DNA of 64,000 nucleotides. Source: Thioalkalivibrio sp. HK1. Its GTDB lineage: Bacteria; Pseudomonadota; Gammaproteobacteria; HK1. Both the position numbers and the translations under genes were made by a program. The stretch's first letter is position 1, and each line of letters starts with the position of its first letter. Positions 27,959 through 37,585 of this stretch are shown here, one piece after another. The notes below the pieces were generated by a model that worked only from the letters and a program-made list of their open reading frames with translations, made no database searches and was not told where the DNA came from. The stretch lies in NCBI GenBank assembly GCA_000583135.1, contig JFBG01000023.1:1-64000 (forward strand), read 5' to 3'.

Positions 27959-30674
27959 ATGAGTGGATCGTTCCTTGTTCGTCGCCGCTGCCCAAGGCGA
28001 GGCAAAGCGATTGGTGGAGCGATTTGAGCCGCACATCGTCGAACGGGCGATTGTCCTTGTCGGTGATATGGAAAATATCCTCGGCGCGCTCTCCGAAACT
28101 TGCGATTTTGGCTTGTTGGATGCGCACTTCGGCGTCGGCCAAGAGCCAGCCGATCCGTGCCAATAGCCCCGGCAGGTCGGTGGCGATGACCTGCATCAGC
28201 GTATATCGACCTGCTGCATCCCGGGTGAAGTCGATCTCCGCCGGCAAGGTGAAATAGCGCAGCTGGCGGCGGGAGATGCGTTGTATCGCTCGAGGGGTCT
28301 TCGCCGGATTGCGCAATCCGCGCTGCAATGCCCTTTGGATTTCCTCGTGCGTCGGACCATCGCCCTTGGCCGATCTCGGTTTTTCCCCCGGCGCGCTTGC
28401 CGGGACCACGGTCAGCGAGTCCAAGGTCAATCCGTGATTCCCGGTCATGATTCTAGAGCTCAACACGGTAAGGCTCAGCCGCTCCAAAATCGAGACGGTG
28501 GCGGCGAAAAGGAATTCCTGATCGCGGGCATAGACGAAGATTTCGGTACCGCCTCGACCGGCACGCACCAACACCAAGGGGATATCCTCGGCCTTGGCGG
28601 GCAGGATATGACGGGTATGCCAGCAGATCTCGTCGGCTGAGTGACGCAGCAGATAGTCCTGCCCGAAGTTCTCCCACAGGGCTTGGGCTTGGGTCGGATC
28701 GATACCCTGATCGAGTACGAGTCGACAGGCTTCCGTGCGGGTTTCCCGAATCAGATCGGCCTGCTCGACCGGGGAGTCGAGCCCCCGCATCAAGGCCCGC
28801 AGCGTTGCCAAATAAAGATCGTGCAGCAGGGTCCTTCGCCAGTCGTTCCAAGCCTCGGGATTCGTGCCCCTGATATCGGCGATCGTCAACAGATAGAGAT
28901 AGTCGAGACGGATACGATCTTTGACCGCTCTTGCGAATTCCGCAACCACCTCCGGATCGCTGATATCGCGCCGTTGGGCGGTCAACGACATCGACAGGTG
29001 TTGCCGCACCAGCCATGCGACCAAGTCGCAATCGGCGCGATCGAAAAAATGCTCTTTGCAAAATTCGTAGGCGATGATCGCCCCCGCTTCGGAGTGATCC
29101 CCCTTTCGACCTTTGGCGATATCGTGGAAGAGCCCGGCAACGACGAGCAGCTCCGGTTTCGGAAGGCGGGCGAAGATTTCGGCGCAATGCGGGAACAGGC
29201 GATGGCTTTCGGGATCGGCGAATCGTACGATGTTGCGCACCACGAAGAGGCTGTGTTCGTCGACGGTATAGATATGAAGCAGATTATGCTGGGTCAGTCC
29301 GCTGATTTGCCCGAAAGCCGGTAGGTAAGCGCCCAAGATGCCATAGCGGTGCATCTGCTGCAAGGCGCGGTAGACCCCATTCGGTCCGCGCAGGATTTCG
29401 ACGAAGTCTTTTTTGATATCGGGATCGTCTCGGAAGCGATCGTCGATCAAGTGCAAACGGGCGCGAATCAGGCGGATGGTCGACGCCCGGATTCCCTTGA
29501 TCTGCGGATGCCGCTGCATGACGAGGAAAATATCCATCAACGCCCTAGGGCTTCGTTCGAAGACATCTTCGAATCGCACATCGAGGTAGCCGTCGACGCT
29601 GCGAAATCGCTCGCAGATCCGACGGATGCGTCGAAAGGCTCTCGAATCCGAAATCCCCTCGCGAAAATGCGCCAGGAGGATCTCGTTGAGTCTCGAAATT
29701 TCCCCCGCACTGCGGTAATAGACCTTCATCAGGCTCTCGATTCCCGATGGATGGTCTTGATCGGCGAATCCCAGCGTTTTCGCAAGGCTCCGCTGATGCT
29801 CGAAGAGCAATCGTTCCTCGGCGCGCAAGGCAATGAGGTGAAGTCCGAAGCGTATCCGCCACAGGAAATTCCGAGCGGCGACGAGGGATGCCTCCTCCGC
29901 CTGTCCGATCAGCCCGGACTTGACCAGATCTCCCAAGCCATTGGCCGAGAAATATCGTCGTGCGACCCATACGATGGTTTGGAAATCGCGCAGCCCCCCC
30001 GGGCCTTCCTTGATATTCGGCTCCAAGTTGTGAGCGGTATCGTGAAAGTGGTGGTGCCGCAGGTCTTGGCGGATGCCGATCTCGGTGTGGAATTTTTTAT
30101 CGGATAGGAGCCTTTTCGATCCCGTCGCTCGGCGCATCTCCTCGAAGGCTCGCTCATTCCCGCAGATCAAGCGCCCATCCATCAAACTGGTGGCGACCGT
30201 GATATCTCGAGCGGCCTCTTGTGCGCACTGATGCGGGGTGCGTACGCAACTTCCCACCGAGAGCCCGAGACTCCATAGGAATGCGAGAAAGTTCTTGATC
30301 CTCTCGGCCTGCGGCGCATCCGGCTCGCGGCGGCCGACGAGCAGGATGTCGATATCCGAGAAGGGGTGCATCTCGCTGCGGCCGTATCCCCCGATCGCGC
30401 TTAGTGCCAACCCCGATCCCTCGTCGAGATCGAAGCGTCGCCAAGCGATCCTCAACAGGCCGTCGACGAGCAGGGAACGTTCTTCGATGAGGGCGGCGAC
30501 ATCCTCGCCCGAGGCGAAACGCTTTTCGATGGCATCGCGCTCGTTTTTCAGTCGCTTGCGAAACGATTCGATCGGGGCATCCTCGCCGATCCCGATATCG
30601 CCCGAGCGGATGCCACCGATACCATCGTCATTCACAGTGGATATCGATTCGTTTTTCGCATCGATATCCCTCAT
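27876..30674 (-). CDS. glnD: [Protein-PII] uridylyltransferase/uridylyl-removing enzyme
   Basis: GlnD senses glutamine and uridylylates or deuridylylates PII proteins. The 932-residue product has an N-terminal nucleotidyltransferase domain with GGYGRSEMHPFSDIDILLV (about 90-110). The PII-uridylyltransferase linker contains EPNIKEGPGGLRDFQT. An HD hydrolase domain contains FHDIAKGRKGDHSE, and two C-terminal ACT domains follow, including one with DLPGLLARIGWLLAD. The ATG overlaps the map stop as ATGA, so map-glnD is an operon, as in E. coli. The last 45 or so residues extend beyond the ACT domain, are basic, and overlap moaD on the other strand. Confidence 0.96.
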   Translation of the reverse strand: MRDIDAKNESISTVNDDGIGGIRSGDIGIGEDAPIESFRKRLKNERDAIEKRFASGEDVAALIEERSLLVDGLLRIAWRRFDLDEGSGLALSAIGGYGRSEMHPFSDIDILLVGRREPDAPQAERIKNFLAFLWSLGLSVGSCVRTPHQCAQEAARDITVATSLMDGRLICGNERAFEEMRRATGSKRLLSDKKFHTEIGIRQDLRHHHFHDTAHNLEPNIKEGPGGLRDFQTIVWVARRYFSANGLGDLVKSGLIGQAEEASLVAARNFLWRIRFGLHLIALRAEERLLFEHQRSLAKTLGFADQDHPSGIESLMKVYYRSAGEISRLNEILLAHFREGISDSRAFRRIRRICERFRSVDGYLDVRFEDVFERSPRALMDIFLVMQRHPQIKGIRASTIRLIRARLHLIDDRFRDDPDIKKDFVEILRGPNGVYRALQQMHRYGILGAYLPAFGQISGLTQHNLLHIYTVDEHSLFVVRNIVRFADPESHRLFPHCAEIFARLPKPELLVVAGLFHDIAKGRKGDHSEAGAIIAYEFCKEHFFDRADCDLVAWLVRQHLSMSLTAQRRDISDPEVVAEFARAVKDRIRLDYLYLLTIADIRGTNPEAWNDWRRTLLHDLYLATLRALMRGLDSPVEQADLIRETRTEACRLVLDQGIDPTQAQALWENFGQDYLLRHSADEICWHTRHILPAKAEDIPLVLVRAGRGGTEIFVYARDQEFLFAATVSILERLSLTVLSSRIMTGNHGLTLDSLTVVPASAPGEKPRSAKGDGPTHEEIQRALQRGLRNPAKTPRAIQRISRRQLRYFTLPAEIDFTRDAAGRYTLMQVIATDLPGLLARIGWLLADAEVRIQQAKIASFGERAEDIFHITDKDNRPFDDVRLKSLHQSLCLALGSGDEQGTIHSSSRRSRAGKTPPRPRSVSEPRHRHNRD

Positions 30675-31606
30675 ATCGATCGCTTTGCATCGGACAGGGT
30701 CAGGATATCGCAGCCGGATGCGTTAACCGCAATGGTGTGCTCCCACTGTGCGGAGAGGCTTCGATCCTTGGTAACCACGGTCCAACCGTCCTTAAGCAGT
30801 TTGACGTGACGCTTGCCGGCATTGACCATCGGCTCGATGGTGAAGGTCCACCCCTCTTCGATCACCAAGCCGGTGCCCGGGGTCCCGTAGTGCAGGATTT
30901 GCGGTTCTTCGTGAAAGCCGTATCCGATACCGTGTCCGCAATATTCCTCCACGATCGAATAGCCGTGTCGACGGGCATGGCTCGAGATGGCATGGCCGAG
31001 ATCCCCGAGCCGGATGCCGGGCCGCACCATTTCGATGCCGATATACATCGCCTCTTCGGCGATCCGGCATAGGCGACGAGCGGCGACCGATGGTTCGCCG
31101 ACGAACATCATGCGGCTGGTATCGCCGTGAAGGCGATCTTTGATCACGGTGATATCCACATTGACGATATCGCCGTTTTTGAGGCGCTTCTCCCCCGGAA
31201 TGCCATGGCAGACCTGATGGTTGACGGAGGTGCAGATGGATTTCGGGAAACCGTGGTAGTTCAAGGGGGCGGGGATCGCATTTTGGACATCGACGATATG
31301 GCGATGACACCGAGCGTCGAGTTCGGCGGTGGTGACCCCCGGCTGCACATGCTCCTCGATCATGTCGAGGACCTCGGCGGCGAGCCGCCCTGCGATCCGC
31401 ATCCGCTCGATATCGTCTTTGGATTTGGGCAGGATCCCGCTCGTTCGTTGGCCGAGGCGAGGGCGATCCGGGGTTGTCGTTTTCGATACTTGCCTCTTGC
31501 GGTCTTTTTCCGCCGAAGGCAAGGGCGTGGCCGGGATATCGTTCGTCGATGGATCCAAAGTATCGATGGATGTAGGCGGATCGTTCGGTCGGAGATCGGG
31601 GGTCAT
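30671..31606 (-). CDS. map: Methionine aminopeptidase, type I
   Basis: Map removes the initiator methionine from new proteins. The 311-residue sequence has all five metal ligands: two Asp in VNVDITVIKDRLHGDTSRM, His in GHGIGYGFHEEP, Glu in FTIEPM and Glu in QWEHT. YHGFPKSICTSVNHQVCHG is the usual substrate region. About 50 residues before IERMRIAGRLA are low in complexity and not seen in short type I enzymes. The true start may therefore be internal, for example at a GTG-encoded VSKTTT. It lies divergent to rpsB across a 365-bp gap, the standard map/rpsB arrangement, and is coupled to glnD. Confidence 0.95.
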   Translation of the reverse strand: MTPDLRPNDPPTSIDTLDPSTNDIPATPLPSAEKDRKRQVSKTTTPDRPRLGQRTSGILPKSKDDIERMRIAGRLAAEVLDMIEEHVQPGVTTAELDARCHRHIVDVQNAIPAPLNYHGFPKSICTSVNHQVCHGIPGEKRLKNGDIVNVDITVIKDRLHGDTSRMMFVGEPSVAARRLCRIAEEAMYIGIEMVRPGIRLGDLGHAISSHARRHGYSIVEEYCGHGIGYGFHEEPQILHYGTPGTGLVIEEGWTFTIEPMVNAGKRHVKLLKDGWTVVTKDRSLSAQWEHTIAVNASGCDILTLSDAKRSI

Positions 31607-31775
31607 AGCGGTACCGATGGGTTCTCGGATGGTCTACAAGAGGGCCTTGCTCGGCCCTCGTCGATGGTTTTTATCCTCGGGAATTCAAGGCGATTTCAGG
31701 CCCTTTTCAGGCATCAAGGATACGATGAAAGCACCGGGCTCGATGCTTCCAAGGACAAGCCGGTGTCATCTATGG

Positions 31776-31971
31776 TATAAATTCCGCACTTGCAAGGCAA
31801 CCGGGCGATGAATCATCTCACGATTCGGGACTTTATACACCTTGCAAGACACTTCGCACATGCCCTTCGTCGACCGGTGTCCGGGTGCTGCGATATCCCT
31901 TTGCGGATTCGTGGTTGGCGCTGCAGAAGGCATGGAGGCTCAACCCATTCATTCGAGGTTTTATCAACATC
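31776..31971 (+). promoter_or_regulatory. Probable rpsB promoter and long leader
   Basis: TATAAA at 31776-31781 is a candidate -10 box; no good -35 is seen. If used, the transcript would have a leader of about 180 bases before the rpsB ATG. Two copies of the palindrome CTTGCAAG (31789-31796 and 31841-31848) lie in this leader. In E. coli and relatives the rpsB leader carries an S2-binding structure for autoregulation. A similar role here is an inference. Confidence 0.45.
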
Positions 31972-32868
31972 ATGGCCAATGTGTCGATCCGTGACATGCT
32001 CGAAGCCGGTATCCATTTCGGACATCAGACCCGATTTTGGAATCCGAAGATGCGCCCCTATATCTTCGGGGAGCGCAACAAGATCCATATCATCGATCTT
32101 GAAACGACCCTTCCCCTTTATAAAGACGCCTTGAACTACCTCGGGCGGGTTGCAGCCGAGGGGCTGACCGTTCTATTCGTGGGAACCAAGCGGGCGGCGC
32201 AAGAAAGCATCGCCCATCATGCGCAGCGTTGCGGCATGCCTTATGTGAATCGGCGTTGGCTCGGCGGGATGCTGACCAACTTTCGCACCGTCAAGCAATC
32301 GATCAAGCGCATGAAGGATCTCGAAGCGATGATCGAGGAAGGCAGGCTCGATCGCATCAGCAAGAAAGAGGGCTTGGCCTTGCGCCGAGAGCTGGCCAAA
32401 CTCGAAAACGGTATCGGCGGCATCAAGGATATGGAGAAGATCCCCGACGCCCTCTTTTTGATCGATGTGGGGCATGAAAAAATCGCGGTGGCCGAAGCGG
32501 TCAAGCTCGAAATTCCGGTGGTGGCGGTGGTGGATACCAACAACACCCCCGATGGCGTCAACTATGTCATTCCCGGCAACGACGATGCGATGCGGGCCAT
32601 CGATCTTTATGTCACCGGGGTGGCCGATGCGATCATCGAAGGTCGGGAGTTGCGGTTACGGAAGGTGGCATCGGAGGTTGGCTCATCGGCCAAGGCCAAT
32701 GAATCCTCTGCCGACGACCGGGGATCTCGCAACAAAAAAGGCCGCAAGCAAAAACCTGCGGTCGCCGCCAAGGAACGATCGCAAGCACCCTCGGGCGATG
32801 CGACTTCGGATATGGCTTCGGATGAGGCATCCCCCGACTCGGCCGCCGATGATAGCGAGTCGAAGTGA
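31972..32868 (+). CDS. rpsB: 30S ribosomal protein S2
   Basis: S2 is an essential 30S subunit protein. The product begins [19 protein letters not shown]. It contains [34 protein letters not shown], and [24 protein letters not shown]. The conserved protein ends near residue 230. The remaining 65 or so residues form a polar, low-complexity tail rich in Lys, Ser, Ala and Asp, making 298 residues against 241 in E. coli. ATG 31972 is the family start. Unusually, tsf does not follow at once; 718 bp with a repeat-protein gene intervene. Confidence 0.97.
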   Translation: MANVSIRDMLEAGIHFGHQTRFWNPKMRPYIFGERNKIHIIDLETTLPLYKDALNYLGRVAAEGLTVLFVGTKRAAQESIAHHAQRCGMPYVNRRWLGGMLTNFRTVKQSIKRMKDLEAMIEEGRLDRISKKEGLALRRELAKLENGIGGIKDMEKIPDALFLIDVGHEKIAVAEAVKLEIPVVAVVDTNNTPDGVNYVIPGNDDAMRAIDLYVTGVADAIIEGRELRLRKVASEVGSSAKANESSADDRGSRNKKGRKQKPAVAAKERSQAPSGDATSDMASDEASPDSAADDSESK

Positions 32869-33188
32869 AGGGGGATCGCTTCTACGAAGAGATTTGAAAT
32901 TTCCCGTTGCCCGAGTATCGGCCCCGATAAGCGAGATTTGATCGTTCGGCATCGATCGTCTTCGAGATTCGCTTTGCGGGTCGGGATGGATGGGATCACT
33001 TCGTTCGCATCGAACGGGCGGATCGCTTGACCATCCGCCGAGCGGTGGACACGCTCGGGGGGGCTTGGGTCGAGCGCAGGACGACCTTCGGGTATACCGA
33101 CATCCGCCCCCTTTGACCACCTACGGGATCCCGACTCTCGACCTGCGGGCGGGATCCCCCCTTCACCCAACCTATGGAGATGCCCCAG
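32869..33188. other. First part of the enlarged rpsB-tsf spacer
   Basis: One reading frame is open from about 32931 to a TGA at 33114-33116. Its translation looks somewhat protein-like (for example DHFVRIERADRLTIRR and WVERRTTFGYTDIRP) but has no start codon in a sensible position. It could be a decayed gene fragment or the 3' part of an inserted element. Nothing else is recognised. Confidence 0.35.
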
Positions 33189-33425
33189 ATGGATAAGAAA
33201 GCCGATATCGCCGAGATCGAGCGGTACGCCGATCCCGATTACCGGACCGCAATGATCGCCCGGATCGAGCGGTATGCCGATCCCGACTATCGGTCCAAGC
33301 GGATCGCCCGAATCGAGGGGCTCGCAGACCCCGAGCGCAGGGCCGAGCGGATCGCCCGAATCGAGAGGCTCGCAGTCCCCGACTACCGAGCCGAGCAGAT
33401 CGCCGAGATCGAGCGGGGGGACTGA
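33189..33425 (+). CDS. Small protein of four 16-residue tandem repeats, function unknown
   Basis: The 78-residue highly charged product is a short leader (MDKKADIAEI), four tandem 16-residue units (33219-33266, 33267-33314, 33315-33362, 33363-33410) and the end ERGD. Units follow the pattern E-R-Y-A-D-P-D-Y-R-x3-I-A-R-I; unit 3 has EGLADPERR and unit 4 ERLAVPDYR. The spacing of Ile and Arg suggests repeated short helices broken at the Asp-Pro. GGAG at 33176-33179 lies nine bases before ATG 33189; upstream ATGs at 33174 and 33180 are also in frame. The third-position differences between units keep the amino acids, which favours real coding. No known family is recognised. Its place inside the rpsB-tsf operon is odd. 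Confidence 0.6.
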   Translation: MDKKADIAEIERYADPDYRTAMIARIERYADPDYRSKRIARIEGLADPERRAERIARIERLAVPDYRAEQIAEIERGD

Positions 33426-33438
33426 CCCACGCCCCTTT

Positions 33439-33478
33439 ATCCCCCTGCCATTTTTCGTGGAATCGTCGGGGGATTTTT
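33439..33478 (+). terminator. Candidate terminator between the repeat-protein gene and tsf
   Basis: ATCCCCC (33439-33445) pairs with GGGGGAT (33468-33474), with a possible inner CCA/TGG pair in the 22-base loop. It is followed by TTTT and then CG. It lies 14 bp after the repeat-protein stop and about 110 bp before tsf, so it could end or attenuate transcription from rpsB into tsf. Confidence 0.55.
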
Positions 33479-33586
33479 CGCAAGTCGAATCTCGCTGCGG
33501 CGACCGATATGTCGATGCTCGACGGGGCCGCCCCCTAAGCGGCACGCAGATGAATCATCCAAATCACCGATAAAGGGAAGGATGCG

Positions 33587-34480
<894 letters not shown>

Positions 34481-34491
34481 GTCGAGCCGGC

Positions 34492-34534
34492 GATCGCCGA
34501 GGCGGGGACTGAAAATGCCCTCGCTTCGGCGATC
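34492..34534 (+). terminator. Strong imperfect hairpin between tsf and pyrH
   Basis: GATCGCCGA followed by GGCGGGG (34492-34507) pairs with CCCTCGCTTCGGCGATC (34518-34534). The pairing has nine perfect pairs, one G-T, three more pairs, one bulge and three closing pairs. The loop is ACTGAAAATG. No T-run follows. It starts 11 bp after the tsf stop and may be a partial terminator or a processing/stability element at the tsf-pyrH junction. Confidence 0.6.
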
Positions 34535-34651
34535 CGACGACTTGATTCGACGCCCCGCTTCGATGATCGTTCCAACGGCGAAACGCATCGACGAGAAGCA
34601 TCGAGAGCGTTCGACTCCATCGACAGGCGATTGAACTTGCGACCCCCTTAT

Positions 34652-35518
34652 ATGAAAACCACCCCTTCCGGATCCTCCTCGAAAGCCGATATCGCCTCTC
34701 GATCTCCTATCTCCCCCGCACCCTATCAAGGCAAATCCTTGCCTTGTCGCCGAGTGCTGCTCAAATTGAGCGGCGAGGCTTTGATGGGATCGTCTCCCGG
34801 CGGGATCGATCCGGATGCATTGCAAAGGGTTTCGCTCGAAGTGGCGGGGCTATGCCGACTCGGGGTGCAGGTGGCTCTCGTGCTCGGGGCGGGAAATATC
34901 TTTCGCGGAGCCGATTTGGTGCGGGTCGGGATGGAAAGGGTCACCGCGGATCATATCGGGATGTTGGCAACGGTGATGAACGCTCTTTCCTTGCAAGACA
35001 CCCTCGAGCGAAACCACTTGGTGGTCAGAGTGATGTCGGCATTGGGCATCGATGAATTGTGCGAGCCCTATCGGCGGCGGCGGGCCATCCGCCATCTGGA
35101 AAAGGGTAGGGTGGTCATCTTTGCCGCCGGCACCGGGAATCCTTTTTTCACCACCGATAGCGCAGCGAGCCTAAGGGCGGTGGAGATCGAGGCGGATCTC
35201 ATGATCAAGGCCACCAAGGTCGACGGGGTCTATTCCGCGGATCCGACCTTGGATCCATCCGCCCGACGTTTCTCCCGTCTTGATTTCGACGAGGCGTTGA
35301 GCCTCAAACTATCGGTGATGGATGCCACCGCCATCGTGATGTGTCGCGATAACGGCATGCCCTTGCGGGTGATCGATATGAACCGTGCGGGGGCTTTGGA
35401 GCGTTCGGTGATGGGCGAGGACGAAGGCACTTTATTGGGTGTGGATCCCGAAAATCCCGTGCAATACGCTCTTCCTCCATCGAGGCAAGACAAGCGATCC
35501 CCGGTGGCCGCAGATTGA
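34652..35518 (+). CDS. pyrH: UMP kinase
   Basis: PyrH phosphorylates UMP to UDP as an allosteric hexamer. The amino acid kinase core begins at [14 protein letters not shown] and contains [47 protein letters not shown] and [12 protein letters not shown]. About 30 residues before the core (from ATG 34652) are Ser/Pro-rich and not part of the usual N-terminus. The total is 288 residues against 241 in E. coli, with a C-terminal extension too. TTG 34631 is also in frame. No clear ribosome site decides the start. Confidence 0.95.
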   Translation: MKTTPSGSSSKADIASRSPISPAPYQGKSLPCRRVLLKLSGEALMGSSPGGIDPDALQRVSLEVAGLCRLGVQVALVLGAGNIFRGADLVRVGMERVTADHIGMLATVMNALSLQDTLERNHLVVRVMSALGIDELCEPYRRRRAIRHLEKGRVVIFAAGTGNPFFTTDSAASLRAVEIEADLMIKATKVDGVYSADPTLDPSARRFSRLDFDEALSLKLSVMDATAIVMCRDNGMPLRVIDMNRAGALERSVMGEDEGTLLGVDPENPVQYALPPSRQDKRSPVAAD

Positions 35519-35928
35519 AGCCGACCCCGGATCCGGCCCGAATCGAGTGTATACTTTCATCGCCTAGGGATGGTGCTATCGGACCCTTGTCGGGTGGAAT
35601 ACGGTAGCGATGGGATCGCTTATGTCGGTGGCGTCGGCTTGGCGTTATAGCTTCGGGTCCGTTCAAAAAAGCCGAGATCGCTCGGGAATATCGAAAAAAC
35701 GATGGGACGATGATCGCAGGCGAAGATCGCTCGCTCGATCGACGATATCGAGGATGACCATCACCTCAGCAAATGAATATCGGATGGAAATGATTCGGCG
35801 TCGGCGAAGGCATCTTCGTCGAGTATCGTCGAAAGGGTCGGTAAAGCCCTCGTACGCTCATCGATTCGTGCGATGCCCTTTGCCTTTCGTTTTCTTTTTT
35901 TCCGGATGACCCGAGGATCGATTATCCG
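35519..35928. other. pyrH-frr gap
   Basis: No supported gene is seen in these 410 bp. TATACT at 35550-35555, within GTGTATACTT, is a possible promoter -10 for frr but lacks a matching -35. Reading frames here translate to Arg/Ser-rich, composition-driven sequence. Confidence 0.4.
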
Positions 35929-36486
35929 ATGGTTGAAGAGATCGTCGAAGATGCCGAAGTGCGTATGGCTCGGAGCGTCGAGTCCTTGAACGGGGACTTG
36001 AGCAAAATCCGAACCGGACGGGCGCATACCAGTTTGCTCGATCATATACAGGTCAGCTATTACGGTAGCGATGTGCCGCTTTCTCAGGTGGCGCGAGTCT
36101 CGGTTTCGGACTCGCGCACCATAGCGGTCTCTCCGTGGGAGAAACAAATGATCCCCGCGGTCGAAAAGGCCATTGCCGCGGCGGATTTGGGACTCAATCC
36201 GGTGACTTCCGGGGATGTGATTCGAGTGCCGCTACCCCCTTTGACCGAAGAACGCCGCAAAGAAATGATGCGTCTTGTGCGCCAAGCGGGCGAGCAGGCC
36301 AAGATCGCGATCCGCAATATTCGGCGCGATGCCAATCAGAACCTCAAAACGAAGATCAAAGAAGATCGCCTCCCCGAGGATATGGAGGCTCGCACCGAGA
36401 CGCGGATTCAAAAACTCACGGATAGCCATATTACGATGATCGATGCCGCTTTGGAAGAAAAAGAACGCGATCTGATGGAGATTTGA
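35929..36486 (+). CDS. frr: Ribosome recycling factor
   Basis: RRF, with EF-G, splits post-termination ribosomes. The 185-residue length is exactly typical. MVEEIVEDAEVRMARSVE opens the long three-helix domain. LSKIRTGRAHTSLLDHI, SPWEKQMIPAVEKAI and GLNPVTSGDVIRVPLPPLTEERR are diagnostic. ATG 35929 is the only family-like start. It is followed after 225 bp by uppS, the usual neighbour. Confidence 0.97.
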   Translation: MVEEIVEDAEVRMARSVESLNGDLSKIRTGRAHTSLLDHIQVSYYGSDVPLSQVARVSVSDSRTIAVSPWEKQMIPAVEKAIAAADLGLNPVTSGDVIRVPLPPLTEERRKEMMRLVRQAGEQAKIAIRNIRRDANQNLKTKIKEDRLPEDMEARTETRIQKLTDSHITMIDAALEEKERDLMEI

Positions 36487-36711
36487 GGGATACCTCCTCG
36501 ATCGCTCGACATAAAAAAGGGTAAGTTAGTGGGCTGCAAGTCCCTCGTCAACCGCAAATCCAAAAATCCAAGATGTCTTTGTCTATCTTGCTATCGCCGC
36601 CGTTTTTTCCTTTGGGCATCATCGAAGCGATTCGTTTTATGAAGGGATTGCGGACCACGATAGCCTGAAAACGGCAATCCAACGGATTGAGCGAGACGAT
36701 CGAGGATTATC

Positions 36712-37581
36712 TTGGTGCTGAAATCCCGAAGACATTCACCCGCCCTCGATCGTCCGAAACGAGTCGATCCCGCCATCGTCGATACCGCTACCGCCGATAC
36801 CACCGTCGCCGATGCCGCGAAGTCACCCAGCGAGATCGGCGATGCTTCGAGCGCATCCTTGCCGCGTCATGTCGCCATCGTCATGGACGGAAACGGGCGG
36901 TGGGCGCGTTTGCGTCGGCGCCCGCGTTTTGCGGGACATCGGGCGGGGGTCGATGCGGTCAAGGGAGTGGTTCGCGCCTGCGCCGAAAAAGGTATCGAGG
37001 TTCTGACCCTCTTCGCATTTTCCAGCGAGAATTGGAGGCGTCCCAAGGAAGAGGTGAGTCTATTGATGGATCTCTTCGCCACCGCCCTCGATCGACAGGC
37101 TCGCAAACTGCATCAGAACAATATCCGTTTGACCATCATCGGTGAGCGAGAAGCCTTCGGTAGCGCCTTGTGCGAGCGGATCGCCTCCGCCGAGTCCCTG
37201 ACTCGAAACAACAGCGGCTTGCATCTTGTCATCGCCGCCAACTACGGGGGCCGTCGAGATCTGGTGCAGGCGTGCAAGGCGGTCGCCATCGAGGTGCGCA
37301 ACGGCAAGATGGATCCGCAATCGATCACCCCCGAGGTGCTCGAAGCGGGCATGTCACTCGAAGGCCTGCCATCGCCGGATCTTTTCATTCGTACCGGGGG
37401 CGAGATGCGTATCAGCAATTTCCTGATCTGGCATCTGGCTTATACCGAACTCTATTTCACCGAAATTCTCTGGCCCGACTTCGACGAGTCGGCTTTCGAA
37501 GCCGCGCTCGGATCATATGCCGGGCGCTTGCGTCGCTTCGGACGCACCACCGAGCAGGTGCTTGCGGCGCAAAAAGGCTGA
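36712..37581 (+). CDS. uppS: Undecaprenyl (isoprenyl) diphosphate synthase
   Basis: UppS makes undecaprenyl diphosphate, the lipid carrier for peptidoglycan. The core starts at HVAIVMDGNGRWA with the catalytic Asp. It contains FAFSSENWRRP, AANYGGRRDL and PDLFIRTGGEMRISNFL with the RxGxExRxSNF signature, then WPDFDE. About 50 low-complexity residues precede the core. The start TTG 36712 (or GTG 36715) has GAGGA upstream, but a shorter start is possible. The TGA stop lies four bases before the cdsA start. Confidence 0.96.
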   Translation: MVLKSRRHSPALDRPKRVDPAIVDTATADTTVADAAKSPSEIGDASSASLPRHVAIVMDGNGRWARLRRRPRFAGHRAGVDAVKGVVRACAEKGIEVLTLFAFSSENWRRPKEEVSLLMDLFATALDRQARKLHQNNIRLTIIGEREAFGSALCERIASAESLTRNNSGLHLVIAANYGGRRDLVQACKAVAIEVRNGKMDPQSITPEVLEAGMSLEGLPSPDLFIRTGGEMRISNFLIWHLAYTELYFTEILWPDFDESAFEAALGSYAGRLRRFGRTTEQVLAAQKG

Positions 37582-37585
37582 TCCG

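Noticed and set aside
33219..33410. 48-bp repeats considered as a CRISPR array
   Set aside because: Units are head to tail with no spacers and keep a reading frame, and no cas genes are present.
32607..33545. Minus-strand frame with repeated DSGDPLGP-like peptides opposite the rpsB-tsf spacer
   Set aside because: The plus-strand frame has a better ribosome site, a terminator-like hairpin after it and conserved residues in its repeats. The minus frame also runs through the end of rpsB.
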